64,000 bases of DNA from Bugula neritina. Lineage: Eukaryota; Bryozoa; Gymnolaemata; Cheilostomatida; Bugulidae. Below the pieces are notes generated by a model, which did not search any database, was not told the origin of the DNA, and saw nothing but the letters and a program-made list of their open reading frames with translations. The stretch lies in the NCBI GenBank assembly GCA_964035545.1, contig OZ037768.1:16859875-16923874 (forward strand), given 5' to 3'. Shown here piece after piece: positions 23,468 to 38,400 of this stretch. Numbering within the stretch: position 1 is the first letter of the stretch; each line of letters begins with the position of its first letter. Position numbers and translations under genes: made by a program.

Positions 23468-26400
23468 GTAAGTATATTAGCTCTAGTTTACTGGTGGTTA
23501 TGTTGTTTATTGTCCTTTAGTCCACATGTTAAATAATGTTTATTAAACACAGCCAAAGCCTTTTTAACCAAACTAATATATGATTCTAGGTTTTAATAAT
23601 AAGCTTCATGAAAATTTTGCATTACACAATTTATTTAGTTATACCAAAGTCCTTTTTAACTACACTCAGCTCTCTTGAACAAGGTCTCAATGACAGTAAA
23701 TTATTGTTTGTTTTGTTATGGTTGATACAGCAACTCACTGTTTCTAGTGGACCCATGTGGTTCTATATCTTCGTACTGCTCAGCTTTGGAGTCCAGTTTT
23801 AGTCTAATTTTCAATCTGCCAACTTAGTATTTAAAACGTTTTTTTATGTCAATTACAGGCTATTGCAAATACAATTCTTTAGTTTGAGGTGTTTACAAAG
23901 TTTGTGTAAGAGTTAATAATATAATAAAAGTAATTCTAACTACGAAGGTTCACTCTGAGAAGCAGCAATAAATGTATGACAGTACTTAATGAAGTTATGA
24001 GACTGAGTATTGAGCATAGAGAGAAATAAGGGTACGGGATGAATGACAACATAAGACTTAATATTAGATCTAAGAACATGTAGAGTGATAAAGAAGTAAA
24101 TTATAATTAGCTTATGTTAATTTATCTCAAGAGTAAGAAAACCTATCACATTGTTTGTTGTAGAGCGCCAGAGTATTTGCCCTCCTGGTTGGAAGAGTTA
24201 CCATAATGGGTAAGTAAGTTACGAGGCTTCTCTGTCACCTATGATTAACTTTGCTCTGCCCAATTAACTTCGTAAATATTGTAATGCTCGCCACCAGTTT
24301 TTTTGACAACGTGTTATGCATAAGGTAGATCAACCTCTAAGAATCGTTAAGTACTGCATTTGTAAAGCTATAGTTCATTATTGTGAATCACTATGGCTTT
24401 ATCTCAGCTTTTCAATAGCAGAAGTGATTTCATAGATGAATATATAGCAAACTATTACTTGTTGTAAACTTGGCCAACTGAAAATATAAGGCATAAAATA
24501 TTCATCGTTCTTAAGTTTAATACCTTGCATAAATTCTACAACAAACTTAAGTTTTGGGAAGTTTGTTTACAACTGAAATGGGAGCAAATTTAGTACTAAA
24601 ACTGTACAGTGTACAATCTTCATAGTGTTGTTCATAAAAGTATTAGGTCAAGCTTAGGTCTTATAGAATTGAAAATTGTTTTCAAATCAGATCAATTGGA
24701 ATTGGGACTTAGCTTGGTTCAAGCGTTAAAGTTTTTCTTTATGTAAAGCTAATAAAATTCAGTCTCACAACTTGTGTTTCATCTCTAAGTCATAGATTTT
24801 TAAGTAAGTGTATCATTGCTCCTTGTCTGTGTAAGTTTAGTTACAAGAAATGCTTATTGAAGTGTTTGAGAAGTTACCACTCTATAAATAAAGCAAAGTA
24901 TTCCCAACGTGGAAACTAAATTCTTGCAGAGTACAATGTTTTGCAAATTTGCTTTAGTTTAATTTGAGTCAAAATGCACTGTTGGTTTGAAAGTTAAGAT
25001 TGTAGAGAAACTTAAGATTCCATGTTTAATTGCTATAATTTTGCTTTTAATCTTAATTTATTGAAGGAAAGGAACTTTTTGCATGATGGCCTTTCATCTT
25101 GAAATAAGTTGGAAAAACGCACAAGAGCACTGCACCAAAGAGTATAACTCAGACTTACTAAATATTCGAAGACTTGAAAGTTTTACCGAGGATGATCTAG
25201 CTCTTCATCAACAGATGTTGGATGACTTGGCAGTTATAAGTAAGTCAAATATGTTACGTTGTTATGTGTGAGATTGATGGCTGAAAAGCCGTCATATTAT
25301 GCTCTATTTATAAAATTTATTATGAATTTATAAATTTTATTATTATTACAAATTGCAATATCTCTCTATTGAAGATTTCTAGAAAAGCAGCAATATTGTT
25401 TGTGGGTGCCAACTTTTTTGTTGAGGAGTAGAACCAGAAAAAGTCTTGTTACATATCCATGGATATAGGCTAATAGCTAATAGCTATGCAAGCTATATAG
25501 CTATAGAGTATAGGCTAATAGCAATGAAAAACTCCCAAAAGAGCACTTCAGATTTTTATCTAATTTAATAGAAATATAATATGTAGTTACATTTCTGTCA
25601 ATTTAACTCGGCTTTGGTTGAGTTTTAGACTAGGCAAATCTATATCGTGCTGCATATAGAAGTTACCTACTTTTTAAATAATTTCTATCAACATAATCTA
25701 ACATGATATTTGGCAAATTTTAGTGAAACTGTTAAAGTTGTTTATACCTTTGCTCAAAAAGCATTGTGGGGAGCATAATAAGTTCAACTTGGCTGAGCGC
25801 CCTTTTCTGTTGCTTCACTGATACTCATGAAAATCACAAGAAATTCCTATAATATTATTTAAAGGAAATTGAAAAAATAAAAGCTTTTATTTAACTTAGG
25901 TTAAAACTAAACTGAAATAAGGAATATCCTATATATGTATAGTGAACATGTTATAAAAATTACTCATCAAATACTTTGAAACTTTTTTTGTTTTTAAAAA
26001 AGCTTATAGTTTCACACACTGTACCAATTTCTTATTGCTGCAATAAAGTTAGCCACGTCCTTGTCAATAACTTTTGCTTCAGTACAGCGATAGCCTTAAT
26101 TTAAATAAAGCTTGTACTAAACTACTACTGCTAGCAGTAGTAAAAGTAGGTGTGGCCATCACTAATACAAACCTTCACGGAGGTCATTAGAAGAGGATAA
26201 TATTGCCAGTATTCAGCAGACCAAGTTATGTTTTTGACTAAAAGCTTATAAAGGTATAAATGCCAGTCATTAAGTTTGGTGCTGTATAAAATATTTAAAT
26301 ATACTTGCTTGTACAAATAAATTAGAAGTAACAAACAAAAGTGCACAGAGTATTTACATATTATTGCTAGTGTGTATCTGATTATGCATGCATAAACGAT

Positions 26401-29400
26401 ATCTACATGCATCTAGTTGACAAAACGAAAGGATTAGATGTCTCCAGTTCCAAACAAAAGTTGTTTCAAAACTTTTTATTAAAAAGTTTTGTTTATAAGA
26501 ACTTTATGTTTTTTAATGGTTTTAGAATTTTCACTTTGGCACATACCATAGTAATACTAGCTTTATGATTTAAAGCTTTTTATTTCTAAATCATAGTTTA
26601 TAAAAGAATTTTATGGGTACTGGATTACTAGAACATTTTGATGCCAATAACCTGAAGTTCCTTTATAAGTTAGAATAATAAATATATAAATAATTATCTT
26701 ATTTGCATGTAGCTGACAGACTGACTCACTGGACTGGCCTTCATATTCAGGAAGGAAAACTGTATTGGGATAACCAGATTCCTCAACCAGATCGAGACTA
26801 CACCTCTGCCATGTAAGATACACAACTAAAGACGTTTTATGCAATGCATGTTTTGGTGTAGTGATATCAGCCACTTATAGATATACAGAGAACCATTCTT
26901 ATGAATATTAAATCATTTTAAATATGAACTTTGTAAGCAGATATAATATCAAACTGAGTTAATTCTAAGTTTCTCCTAGAATCAAACATTTTAATGTAAG
27001 CACAGTTTGACCCTATCATTATGGAAAAGTTGATTAGCTAAACGATAACAATATTTCAATTGAATATCTTTGAAATTTTAATTGAGACATTTCATTAGCC
27101 CCCAAAGTAGATCATATAATTAGCATGTATAATTAATGGATAACTTTAGCACGGTGTTACAATCTTGTATTTATATATGTTGTCATTGCATTTTGTACCA
27201 TATTAGTTCTTATTTTTATTTACACATAGTCAGCGGTTTCCAACAAAATTTAGCCTCTGTACCTCTTACATTTGTTTTAGAGTTTCACGTTGCTTCTGCT
27301 ATATTAATGCTTTATACTATTATATTATTTATGTACATACATGTATGATGAATGGTAAGGTACTCACTTACATTTCTCTGAAATATATGGGGGGGGGGGT
27401 GGTACTATAGTACCTCACCCCTATTACAGGTGAAGCTATAGCTGTTAGACTATGTTCTTACGTTACAGATTGCTTACACAGATACAGATGTTTAGATTTG
27501 CTACATGATTGAACTTTCTAATTACTTTTCATCCCCATTTTTGTGCTTTGCTAAATCTGAGTTTTATCCTCATGTTTGTGTGATGTTATGCAATATATTT
27601 TATTTCAGGCAATTTGCATATGACCAAGAAAGGTATTATTAGGTACTTTTTTGTTATTACATACAATGGCTTTGTGTTCTCAATTGAAATCTCCTGTCAC
27701 CAAATTTACTAACTGTTGATGACAAGTTACACCTTGCTATACCCTTTCTATCTTAATCCAGTTTTTATTACTTGAACATCCAGCATGTCAGGGAATGAGG
27801 TAGTTTTTAAATCCTTCACCTATATAAGTGGCCTGCTGGAACTGATTCTCAAGTTATAGTAATGTTATTCTACTGCTATCCACTACTTGGTCTAAGTACA
27901 GGGTCTACACACAGCATGTTATTATAGCAGTTCTGAACAATAATGCATGTTGAAACCCCCAAGCTCCTATTTGTTTACATCCCACTTAACTATCTCCACC
28001 TTAATGTCAGATTAGCTGACACAGAGTAAGGACCAGAGTGGAAGTCTACAGTTCCAGTGTACATTTAGTTTAAACTATGTTCTTACACTAACCTACAGGC
28101 AGGTGCTCACTCATTCCTCCCAATCCTCACACCAATTTGTTTTTCCTTACCTGGACTTCTATCTCTATTTTGCTGTGGCAACTAAATTGGTTTCCCATTT
28201 TCAACTCTATTTTTATGTGTGTACAAATTATTCTTCATCCAATATACCCAATTCTTTCTTAAAATTTTTAACTTATAATATTATAATTAGTTTTCTTTGC
28301 AGCTGAGAAGTGCTTTGATTTTGATTCAATGGTTGTTAAGGTATATAGACAAAACAATTTGTCTTGCTCTTCTTAACCAGTCAAATTGTTGTGTTTTAAG
28401 ATTTGATAATGCAAGACTCATAATTTATTATTTCTTTACTCATACCAACTTTCTTGATGCACACTTTCTACGTGCCTGTTTCTGAACAAAATTTTGACAA
28501 TTTATTTTTGCTGTTTTACTTGTTAACATTGAAATGCCTATTTCCAGCCAATTAATCAATTGGTAAAACTGTATTGGTTAAATAGTTGAAAGAACTTATG
28601 TTTTAATAATATTACACTTCCTCAAGTTGTTTCCCTTACATTAATCATTGGTTTGCAAAGCTTTAAAAACTTAACATTGGCAAAGTCTTTTATAGACGTC
28701 GGATTTCTACAGCCCTCCTTCTTTTTACTGTTATTCCTAATTTTCTGCCGTGTGAATAACTAAAATAAAACTGAAACTATCAATGTTTTAAATAAACTAA
28801 ATCTAAAGAGACACAGTGATTATCTCGATTTCACGACAAAAAGGGTCCAATTTGTTCATTAAAAACCATGAGTGAAGTACTTCTGTAATAACCTGATATG
28901 AAACTTACTAAAACAGTTTTCCCAATAGATGAATTTATGCTAGCTTGCCACAAATATTACCTAGATGAATTACACATTAATTGTTTTATTTCTCTTGCAG
29001 ATCATCTAATCTCATAAATAGTCAATCATGCCACCACTTAAATGGTTTTCTTTTATAATCTTATTGCTGTTGTGCTGCTTTGAATGAACGATCATGTAGA
29101 CTGAAATATCACCGTTATTTTAGTGGCTCTATAGTAAACTTCAATCGTCAAGACTGGGTAGCTATTAATGCCGGTAGAGAGTGCGTCTTTTACACATCAC
29201 GAGATATTAGTGAGTCCAGTAGCGTGAAGTTACAACCTGAATACTGCTGGGCTGGTATTCCTTTTGTCTGCTATAAAGAGATCTCTGAGGCCAACACCGC
29301 TTCTTACTACAAACCCTCGGATGGTATGTAACGTCAGCCTATAGGCTATAAGCCTTATTTCTTATACCTGTATTACGATGCCATATTTTGCACCAATTAT

Positions 29401-32400
29401 AGGTGTTGTAGATGTAACTCATGTTAAATATAAAAGTATGTTGATATGATTCTTGGGATTATTGTACTTTTATAAAATAAATATTGAATAAAAGACAACT
29501 TGAGTGTAGATTAGTGCTAATAGCAATTTATTTTTTCATAGGTGTATTAACCTGTAATAAAAATACATGACTACTTGAATTAGAAGGATCTTAAAATCAT
29601 TAATCTCTACTAATGTAAATTCAGAAAATTTATGACTCAGAGTTTACAATAACAATGGGTTTATATTGCAATTTCCAAAAAGAATTCTTTAGCCAACAGG
29701 AAAAGTTCCAAGTTGCTCACCATATCATCCTCTTCATACTTGTCGACCACACATTTGATCAGACGTTGTTCAAACATTTTCCTATCTAATTATCTAACTA
29801 GATTTTACCACATGATTTTTGTAACATAAAACCTTTTTCTCAGTCATGCAAAACACTCATTTCCGAAAAGCTTGGTTTTCCTTGCATAAACAGTGTTAGA
29901 AACTAATCTAAAGCTGTTTCTTTGGCGATGGTCTGTAGAACTACTATGTGGAGGAGAACCTGGTTGGAGTGGAAATGCTAACAGTGGTTTATGCTACAAG
30001 TACTTCCCTAACATTTTACCATTCGCTCAAGCTCAGCAACAATGTGCAAGTGTATCTGCCTATTTGGCTGACCCACGTTACCAGAATAATCAGGTGAACA
30101 GAAATAGTTACAGGTTTTAATTAACTTTATAAAATATATCATTTCACAGAGTTATAGCTGTTGTTTCAAGATTTTAACACCCCTGTACCGGTCTGCAGTT
30201 TTTCTTCAAGCAAACACGTGTTTGAGACTGCTTTTATAGATTCATAAAAATCTAAATCATTATGTTTGAACTTTAGAAGTTTAACCAATTTATCAAAATA
30301 ATCAAACCAGCCAATAGTAATATCAGAAAGCTGTAGAATCTAGCAAAAGGTATGTTACGCATTAGCCAGCATTTATAGGCTGTTGTCTTATTCCCGTGTC
30401 TTTCTTTGTTTTATGCTCCATCTTCTTCTGTGACCATATGGTTGCTCTCTTTTAGTATTTTTTAACTGGAGTTCTGTCTAGTCTACAAAATGGCTCAGCG
30501 CCACTTCGACTCCACGTTGGCATGAGTGGCTCAAACCAGTCTCTAACTGTCATCTTTGACTCGGGTGAAACGCTTGAACACAGTGAAATGAAAAATGCTT
30601 CCATACTGTCTCTTCCCACAGCTGGAAAAGGGTGTGGCTTTTTCATCAACCCACATTTTGCTGGTAATGCCACAACTGCCAGTTTTGTTCAGTTTGGTGA
30701 CTGCCTCACACCAAGACCGTTTATATGTACAAGGAAGGTGTCTACACAGGCAATAAGTAAGTAGGTGTACTAATGCACTCTATCCTGCTCACATTGGCTA
30801 CTAAAACTTAGCTAGTAGATGCCACTGACACTACCAAAGAGTTGAGATTTTATGTCAAAGGATCCAGCATTTCAGGAAACAGATGTTAAGCCCTTGATAA
30901 ATTAAGTGTTGCCAATGTCTGAATTTGGATCCTTGCTTGCTGAATAACAAGCGTTGGCATGTCTAATGCTAGATAAAAATAATTGCAACCCATTGTTTTG
31001 TTTAAAACTTGGAATTAGGAATTGTCAATAGAGTTTAAGTTCTAGGTCTATCATGTGACTCTGCTTGGTGCACGCAAGAAAACCTAAAATAGTTTATCTT
31101 TTCAAGCAACCTTACAACTGAAAGTCTTAGTATTGCCAGCTTTAGGCATTTACCTTGACATTTTTTAAAACGAAACTCAAGTTTAATAATGTATATACGT
31201 TTCTTTAACTGATGAATGCGTGATTTATTTCAGGATCTACAGGTCATAGAATTACTGTAGTTCGAAACGGATACGATCTGTTTTGTAATATCTCTGGTCT
31301 TAAAAATGTTTCCGGCAAGATTGCATGGAGAAAAGATTATCAGTATTTCCCTCACCAGCCATTATCACCTAATATTTCTCTTATCTCTGATGTGTTCAAG
31401 CTTATGATTGGAGTATACTCCAATAGGTAAATATTTTAGTCAACTAGCAATCATATGCTTTGCCTCATGTTTTTTGTAGGCAACTATATATGAAGTCATG
31501 CATTTTGATGGCATGCATTCATTCTAAAGAACAATGTATATTCAAAAAATACGTAGTCTTAGTATCAAGTCTTTTCCGTGCAATTGTTGTCTACTTCAAA
31601 TGTCTATTCTGTTTATTATATAATTATAAAGCCTTTTGAACGATTCTGCACTGAGTTAAAAACTCAAACTTTGTAACAGAACTTATATGAAGACCTCAAA
31701 GGAAAAATGGCATATGTCCAATTTTGCGAATTTTCACAAATTGAAAATTAAAGTTTGGAAACTTGCAACTGCTATCGATATGAATTATAATTGATTATAA
31801 TTATACACTATAACTTTTTACTAATTCATACATTGTTAACTTGCAGTGCAAAAAATATATATAAGTCACGTAATGTATAGTCAATTCCAATGAAAAGATA
31901 ACAGTAGTTGATCTAAACTGCTAATAATATAAAACATTCACCAATCGTGATGACTGAAAAAAACTTATTGACGAATCCGGTAATTGTTACCAGCTGCGTA
32001 GCAGGCATACTTATAATGTGTCAAGTGTAAAGTGTCGCTACCACCTGCACATAAACTCAGGTGCAACAGAGTACTTAGAAAGAAAGCTTTGCTCTTTTTG
32101 TAGAACTGTGGGACATGCAGAACTGGCAGGCATCTACATGTGTGAATTCTGGCCAACATTGACAGATGAAAAGTACAGCTCCATTGGCTTATCTGTCACA
32201 TTCAATGGTTCGTATAGGCTGTGTCTATTTAACCTGCCTTTAGCTGAACCCATTTTCATGCACTTGTTCTTTGTTCCATACCACTGATAATCTAAGTGCT
32301 GTTTAGTTGTGTGAACACCCACACAGTCCAAAATAACTCATAATAAAACAAGCAAAGTAACGGTCAATTCTCATTCAGAGAATGCTTTTGCCAACCTGGT

Positions 32401-35400
32401 TTGATAAATTGTGAAATTGATTTGGTGCCCACTCCAATATCTTAGAGCTACTCTGAACTCTGATTTGAAACAAGTATACAATTTTTGAAATTGACATCTC
32501 GACTTTATGTTGGTAAAATATATAACGGTAAAATTCAATTCACTATAAGACAAAATATTTCACTTGTAGATACGACAAGCTTACGGATATCCACTCAGCT
32601 TCCTCAAACGAGTTGGATTACAGAATATCAGGCTTTCAACCACCGAGTCAGTCACAAAGATGAGTTAACTCCTGGAGTGCAGCGTATTCATGACTCGTTG
32701 TTGAGAAAGGTGGAGACAACACTCTCTCCTCTAACGCCAGAGAATATGCAGTTTGGTATTAATCTCATTGAGTTAAGGTAAATCTATGGCCTATTTATAA
32801 AGATAAATATAACTTATACTAGCCAGTAAAATAAAGGTTTGAGCATGATTGAGTGATTTTAAAAATTGTCCTTGTGAATAGTTGCCATGGCTGAAAGTTT
32901 TATAAAATATGAATTTATGCATACCAATAAATATACTAATAATAATAAGTTATTAAATTATAAACTGTGCCAATTAGATGTCAATTTTGAGAAAAATAAT
33001 TGAAAAAGTTTTTAAATACCAAATATATATAAATTTAGGTTCAGCACTGCAGTGGTGATGTAAAGCATATTACATAGTGTAATACATACACGTTTCAGCA
33101 ATTATATTATGCTAGAAGAGATTAATTGGTGCCCATGCTCTCACTACATGTAGGTTTTCAAAAATGAGTTTATGAAACCTAAACACATGATTTTACATGA
33201 CACATTTTGTTGAATATTAAACACATTTATTATATAAACTATGTTGCCCAATCATAATAGTACATAATAGTTCACAGGACAATTTTGAGTTTTGAATTAT
33301 TTATTTGTTCAAGTATGTTCAAGAATGTAACTTTGTCTTTAAAATAATGAACTTACCAATAAATTATGTTTTAAATAGTGCATTAACTTTCTATAAAAAT
33401 ATAAGAAAGTTATGAATAGTATTTAAAGAAAGTTTTGTTATGAAGTGGTAATATGAGTGTTTGTAATTTAACCTTCAATGCTGTCTTTTCAAATCAAAGT
33501 TATATGCTATAGCTCTTGACATTTTCTCACACATGAGGTTTGCTTCCCTCATTAATTTACTCTCTTAGAATAGTTTTACTGCAAGTGCAATGATCTGTCA
33601 TACATTGTGTTTCCATGACTTCGCATTATACAAATATATGCGGCTACGAATGAATTTGTAGTTGCGGCTTGCATGAACCTATAATTTTGGTTTCATTTAA
33701 TGCAACTGTTTCTAAACATCGCATGAAACATTTATCACATAATGCAAAACTTTGAAATGTAGTTATTTGCTTGTAGTATTTGTTTTCACTAACAGAATTT
33801 ACTTCATTCAAATGATTTTCATTACAGGCCAACTACAGACCGCAACGTAGAGGCGGAGTATAGAATCACTCTGACTGGAGAGCAGATAACTCAGTCTAGC
33901 AACAACAGCTATCTAGAGACGGTCCTACAAACATTGAATGGTTCAGACCTAATCAGTTCTACTTCTCGATCTTCTGGTTTGGCCGCAACAGAGTCCAGTG
34001 CTTCTGAATCCGTTCAAGGGCAATGTACGTATCAGCAGCGAGTTATATGACCATACTTAGATGCCTTGGGTTCAGAGTATATTCTAGACACAAGCTATAA
34101 GAACATTTGAAACATAGCCTATTACCTGGTATGATGTTACAGAGTGAGTGCTGCATTCTGTGGTAAAGCTACGGCTTGAGCAGTTTATTTCAGGAAGAAA
34201 GCTCATGTAAAATATTTGTGTTACATGGTGTGGATTTGATATATTTGTCAAACATTCCAATTCCCTTATTGCCAAACTCGTTCAGTCACATGACACTGAT
34301 TATTCAGCGGTAAATTTTTCTGATTTATGAAACGTGTTACTTTATTACTCTTTCATTTTGGCTTGTTTGGTAAACTTTTGAAATTATTAATACCGATATA
34401 ATGTCCTGAAGCAAGCATTGAGTGGGCAATGCCAAATAGTCTTAGCAATAAATCACAATGCATCAAAGTATAATGGGTGTTTAATTAAAATTTTATGATC
34501 TGTTGGGCTTAAAATAAGTTTTTCACACTTGTAAGTAAATAGTTGTTTAGGAAGTTTTAAAAATTAGTCATGCAGAAAAAATTACTTGAAAAAGCAGTTG
34601 TAACTGCTATCCAGTGCCAGAAACGCCTGTGTTATGGCATTGTAGTTAATTTTTGTGAGAATTTGACAGATGATTATTCATTTCTTGCTAGCTTTATGAT
34701 AAAACTCAGTATGAAAAGGTAGCCATGCTTGCCATAGGTTTACTATACTAACATAGGCACTTGCTTCTATTTAGTGTGTTATAACATAATTCCAATTGCT
34801 TAGACTAATTTTAAATGGCAATAAACAAAATATTCTTTCGCTTCATTTTATCCACTAAAGTTGAGCATGAGTAGCAAAAGTTATTTTAAGGCGACCCAAA
34901 TGACACCAAAATGAAGGCAGTTTTTAATAGTTGGGAGTGACACAGAAAAACAAAGTAACTATTTGCACTTATTTTGTTAATTTGTTGTTCTGTTGTTTTG
35001 TAGTTGTGTGTTTGCAAAAGGAGTTTATCCACCCTGGTACTAAAGAACCACTATCTCTACCTCTGACAAGAAGTGGAATAACCGAAGACATATATGGTGA
35101 CTGTAAAGGTGAAAGAATCGTCATGCTAACAGCCACATGCTTCTATAACAGAACCAGTAGACTTTCTTCATGGACTGCCCTTAGATTTACAAAATGTTCA
35201 GTCGACTGTCTAGCAAAGGTTTCGACTCATTCAGTGTCCAGGCAATCCTTTACCCTTCCAACTGCATTAAATGGGCAAAACTATACACACCGTGGTGAGT
35301 GTGGTCACCATGAGCAAGATATGGTTTTCGCCATGTGTAATGATGGTGAGTGGATACTGCAAGAGTTGAATTGTACCATAACTTGTTTGGCTGGTCAAAT

Positions 35401-38400
35401 TAATCATCCACAATGGTCGGAATCCTTGCCCCCTGGGGAGATACCTGTTGGTAGCCTATACCCGTTCCAGCTCTTATGTAATGGAGTCAATAGAACAGTG
35501 CTCACTGCAGATTGTGCTCTAAACCCAGATGGCACAAAAGGTATATGGCTCAACCTAAACAAGGAAGACTGTTCAGCATCTTGTAATAGTACCACATGGT
35601 TCCATCCCAATACCCAACTACACTACACCATTAATTCTACTGCATTAGGAGAACAATCTATTGTAAGTGGAAGATGTGGTGGGAAAGTACAAACACTGCT
35701 AATAGCCAACTGTACAGGAGATGTATTTGAAGGTGCCTACTGGACATATAGTGCTCTTAACTGCTCTCCATCTTGTGAGGCAAAAAACTCGATTCATCCT
35801 GACACAGAAGCAAGCATTATAATTCCTTCCCGCTTTTATGGTGAAATAGCAAATGTGATTGGCATTTGCAATGGAGTTGAAACTGAACTGGTCTCAGCTG
35901 TCTGCGGTGGTAATATAACAGAAATACCCTATTGGTTGAATGTAACGTATCAAAACTGTACAGGTTATTGTGGAGAAGTCAATGTCACACATGCTGATGG
36001 AGAGCAGTACCTTATACAAAGAGCAGCAATAGGTCAACAAGTGCAGATAAACAGCTCTTGTGCTCTCGTGCCATTCGTGAAGCTCTCAGCCATGTGCACA
36101 GGAAGTGCAATAAATGGCGGCACTTGGAGTTACAGCACCTACAGGTTTGAATTACTCTGACATTTCAAGAACTTGCCAAAAGTTGCATGCGGTAATTTTA
36201 ACTAACACTATATGCTAACACATGTTTTTGTAAATGAAAATAGTAACAAATGTGGGTAGTCTTAAATTAGGAAATGAGGATAAGTTGTTGTATATTGTTA
36301 TTATTGCAACTATTTTAGCTGTGATAAAGACACAACTTGTCCAGCCCAACATTTTGTACACCCTGATACCAAAACCAAGCTAGTTGTCAACAAGACTTTG
36401 CCAGGTGAAAACATCAGTGTTTATGGAAAGTGCCAAGGCCAACCAGCAGTACTCATGACTGTAGCGTGCCAAGCAGTAAAGAATGGTGCTGGGAAATGGG
36501 TGAACGAATCATACTTGGCTTGTAACACAGATCTGACGGAGCAACTTACTAATCTACTAGAGGTCTGTGGCTAGCTGCAAAGGCTGAGACTGTTTATTCT
36601 TTCTATTAGAAAATTTGTTGCCATTTCATTTCACTTAAAATGAGACACATTGGGTTGCAATCTATATTAGTATACCATTTATAATGTCCATAGAAATGAT
36701 ATTGCATTGAAACACGTCATGAAATTATCAACATTTTCTTAAAGTCTACAGCACTAAAAGTTTTTGTATTGTAACTAATAACCACTTTTGGCAAAACATT
36801 TTGTTGTCTTTAAATAGCTTTTTGAAAAAAGTTGGCGAGTTTGGGTATTCATTATATTACTCCCTAATGTATTCGATAAATTTAGAACTGAATGAAAGGA
36901 GGCTTTGACGTAAAACAGCTTACTTTAGTTTATCTAATGTACCAGCATGTGTCAGATAAGCTATTTATCTTTTATCAGTTTTTATATACTTGAAAAGTTT
37001 TCTATAGAAAATGTAGCATCTTGACTTCTGGCTCAGTTATGTTTACACTCTACATAGCCATCCGGTTTTCTTGAGTTCATTTACTGTTTGAGGTCAAGAG
37101 ATGGTACTTCAATCTGCATCAAAAGAAAACAAATGACTGGCTAAACCACGATTTTAAGTGCCTATACAAATGTTTTAAAAACACCGTTTGTTACAAGCAG
37201 ATAATAGATTATATTTTGGTAATATCTGCATTAAAAAAAGTTGCATTGTCATCTGCAACCTATTTTAGAATTTCAAGAATGAGCCTCTAAAACTGACATC
37301 CTTAGCAGCTAATATGTCTGCAAACTTGTCCAACTCCTCCTCCGAAGAAGTCATATCGTTGATGGTAGACATTGTGGAGTTTGTAGCCAGTCCCAACATT
37401 ACCAAGTCTGTAGAGACTGAAGGAGAATTCTTCTTCAATATTGTCAGCAATATGTTGGATACAGACATTGGCAGCAATACAGTAGAAAACCAAACGGCCT
37501 CGTCAGCTGCAAGGTTTGTACTATTTGCCAGATTCTATCAACCTATATTATCTGTTTCCTATAAACCTCCGAACCATAAAACATTCAAATTTTCAAGTTA
37601 TTATTCATCATGTTGATGATTAAAAGAGTTCATATTTTGAATTCTTATCATAACTGCAATAGTTTCAATGTTTTATAAGCTACTAATACATATTATGTAC
37701 ATCTGAATTTTAAGGCTGAATTGAATTTGGTCCCCTTTTGTTTTGAAACTTTCTATAGCTACCGGTTTTTGTTTGTAGCGCATTTATCATATTTTATAGG
37801 AAAAGAAACAATGTTAGTTACAGTTTTTTATTGGTAGTGTTAAAAGTTATCAATCATTGTCTACAAATACTTGTGTAGGATATTGTTTTTCATTATAATA
37901 TATTATCCTTTTATATGACGTGCAATGCTACCTCTTCAATAGAAGTTATTTGATTGACATGGTAAAAAGCTGTAGTGTTATTCATAATCTAATGATGTCA
38001 GATTACTATTTTAATTCATGATTTTGTCATCATAAAGTTGGCATATTCTTTTTATAACAATTTACCTTCATAAAGTGTTATAACTTTATATACAGTAACA
38101 TTCCTACCACCTGCCTTCATCTTGCATGTTTTACCCTCTCAAATATGGTATTGCATTGTTGTTGGAAAAGTACTTACATGATGTGCAATTGTTCTAAATA
38201 TATAGATGTAATTTTGTGGTTTATCTATTGATTAAGTACTACCTAAGTTGATCTGTTGGCCTTAACATAATTATATAACATGTACAGCTATATAACTCAT
38301 AGGTTTATGCTTATTCACTAGTTATATTGTTTTATGGAACAATTTACTGTTATTACACAATATTACACAAAATACTTAAAGTCGAGTTGTAAAATATTTT

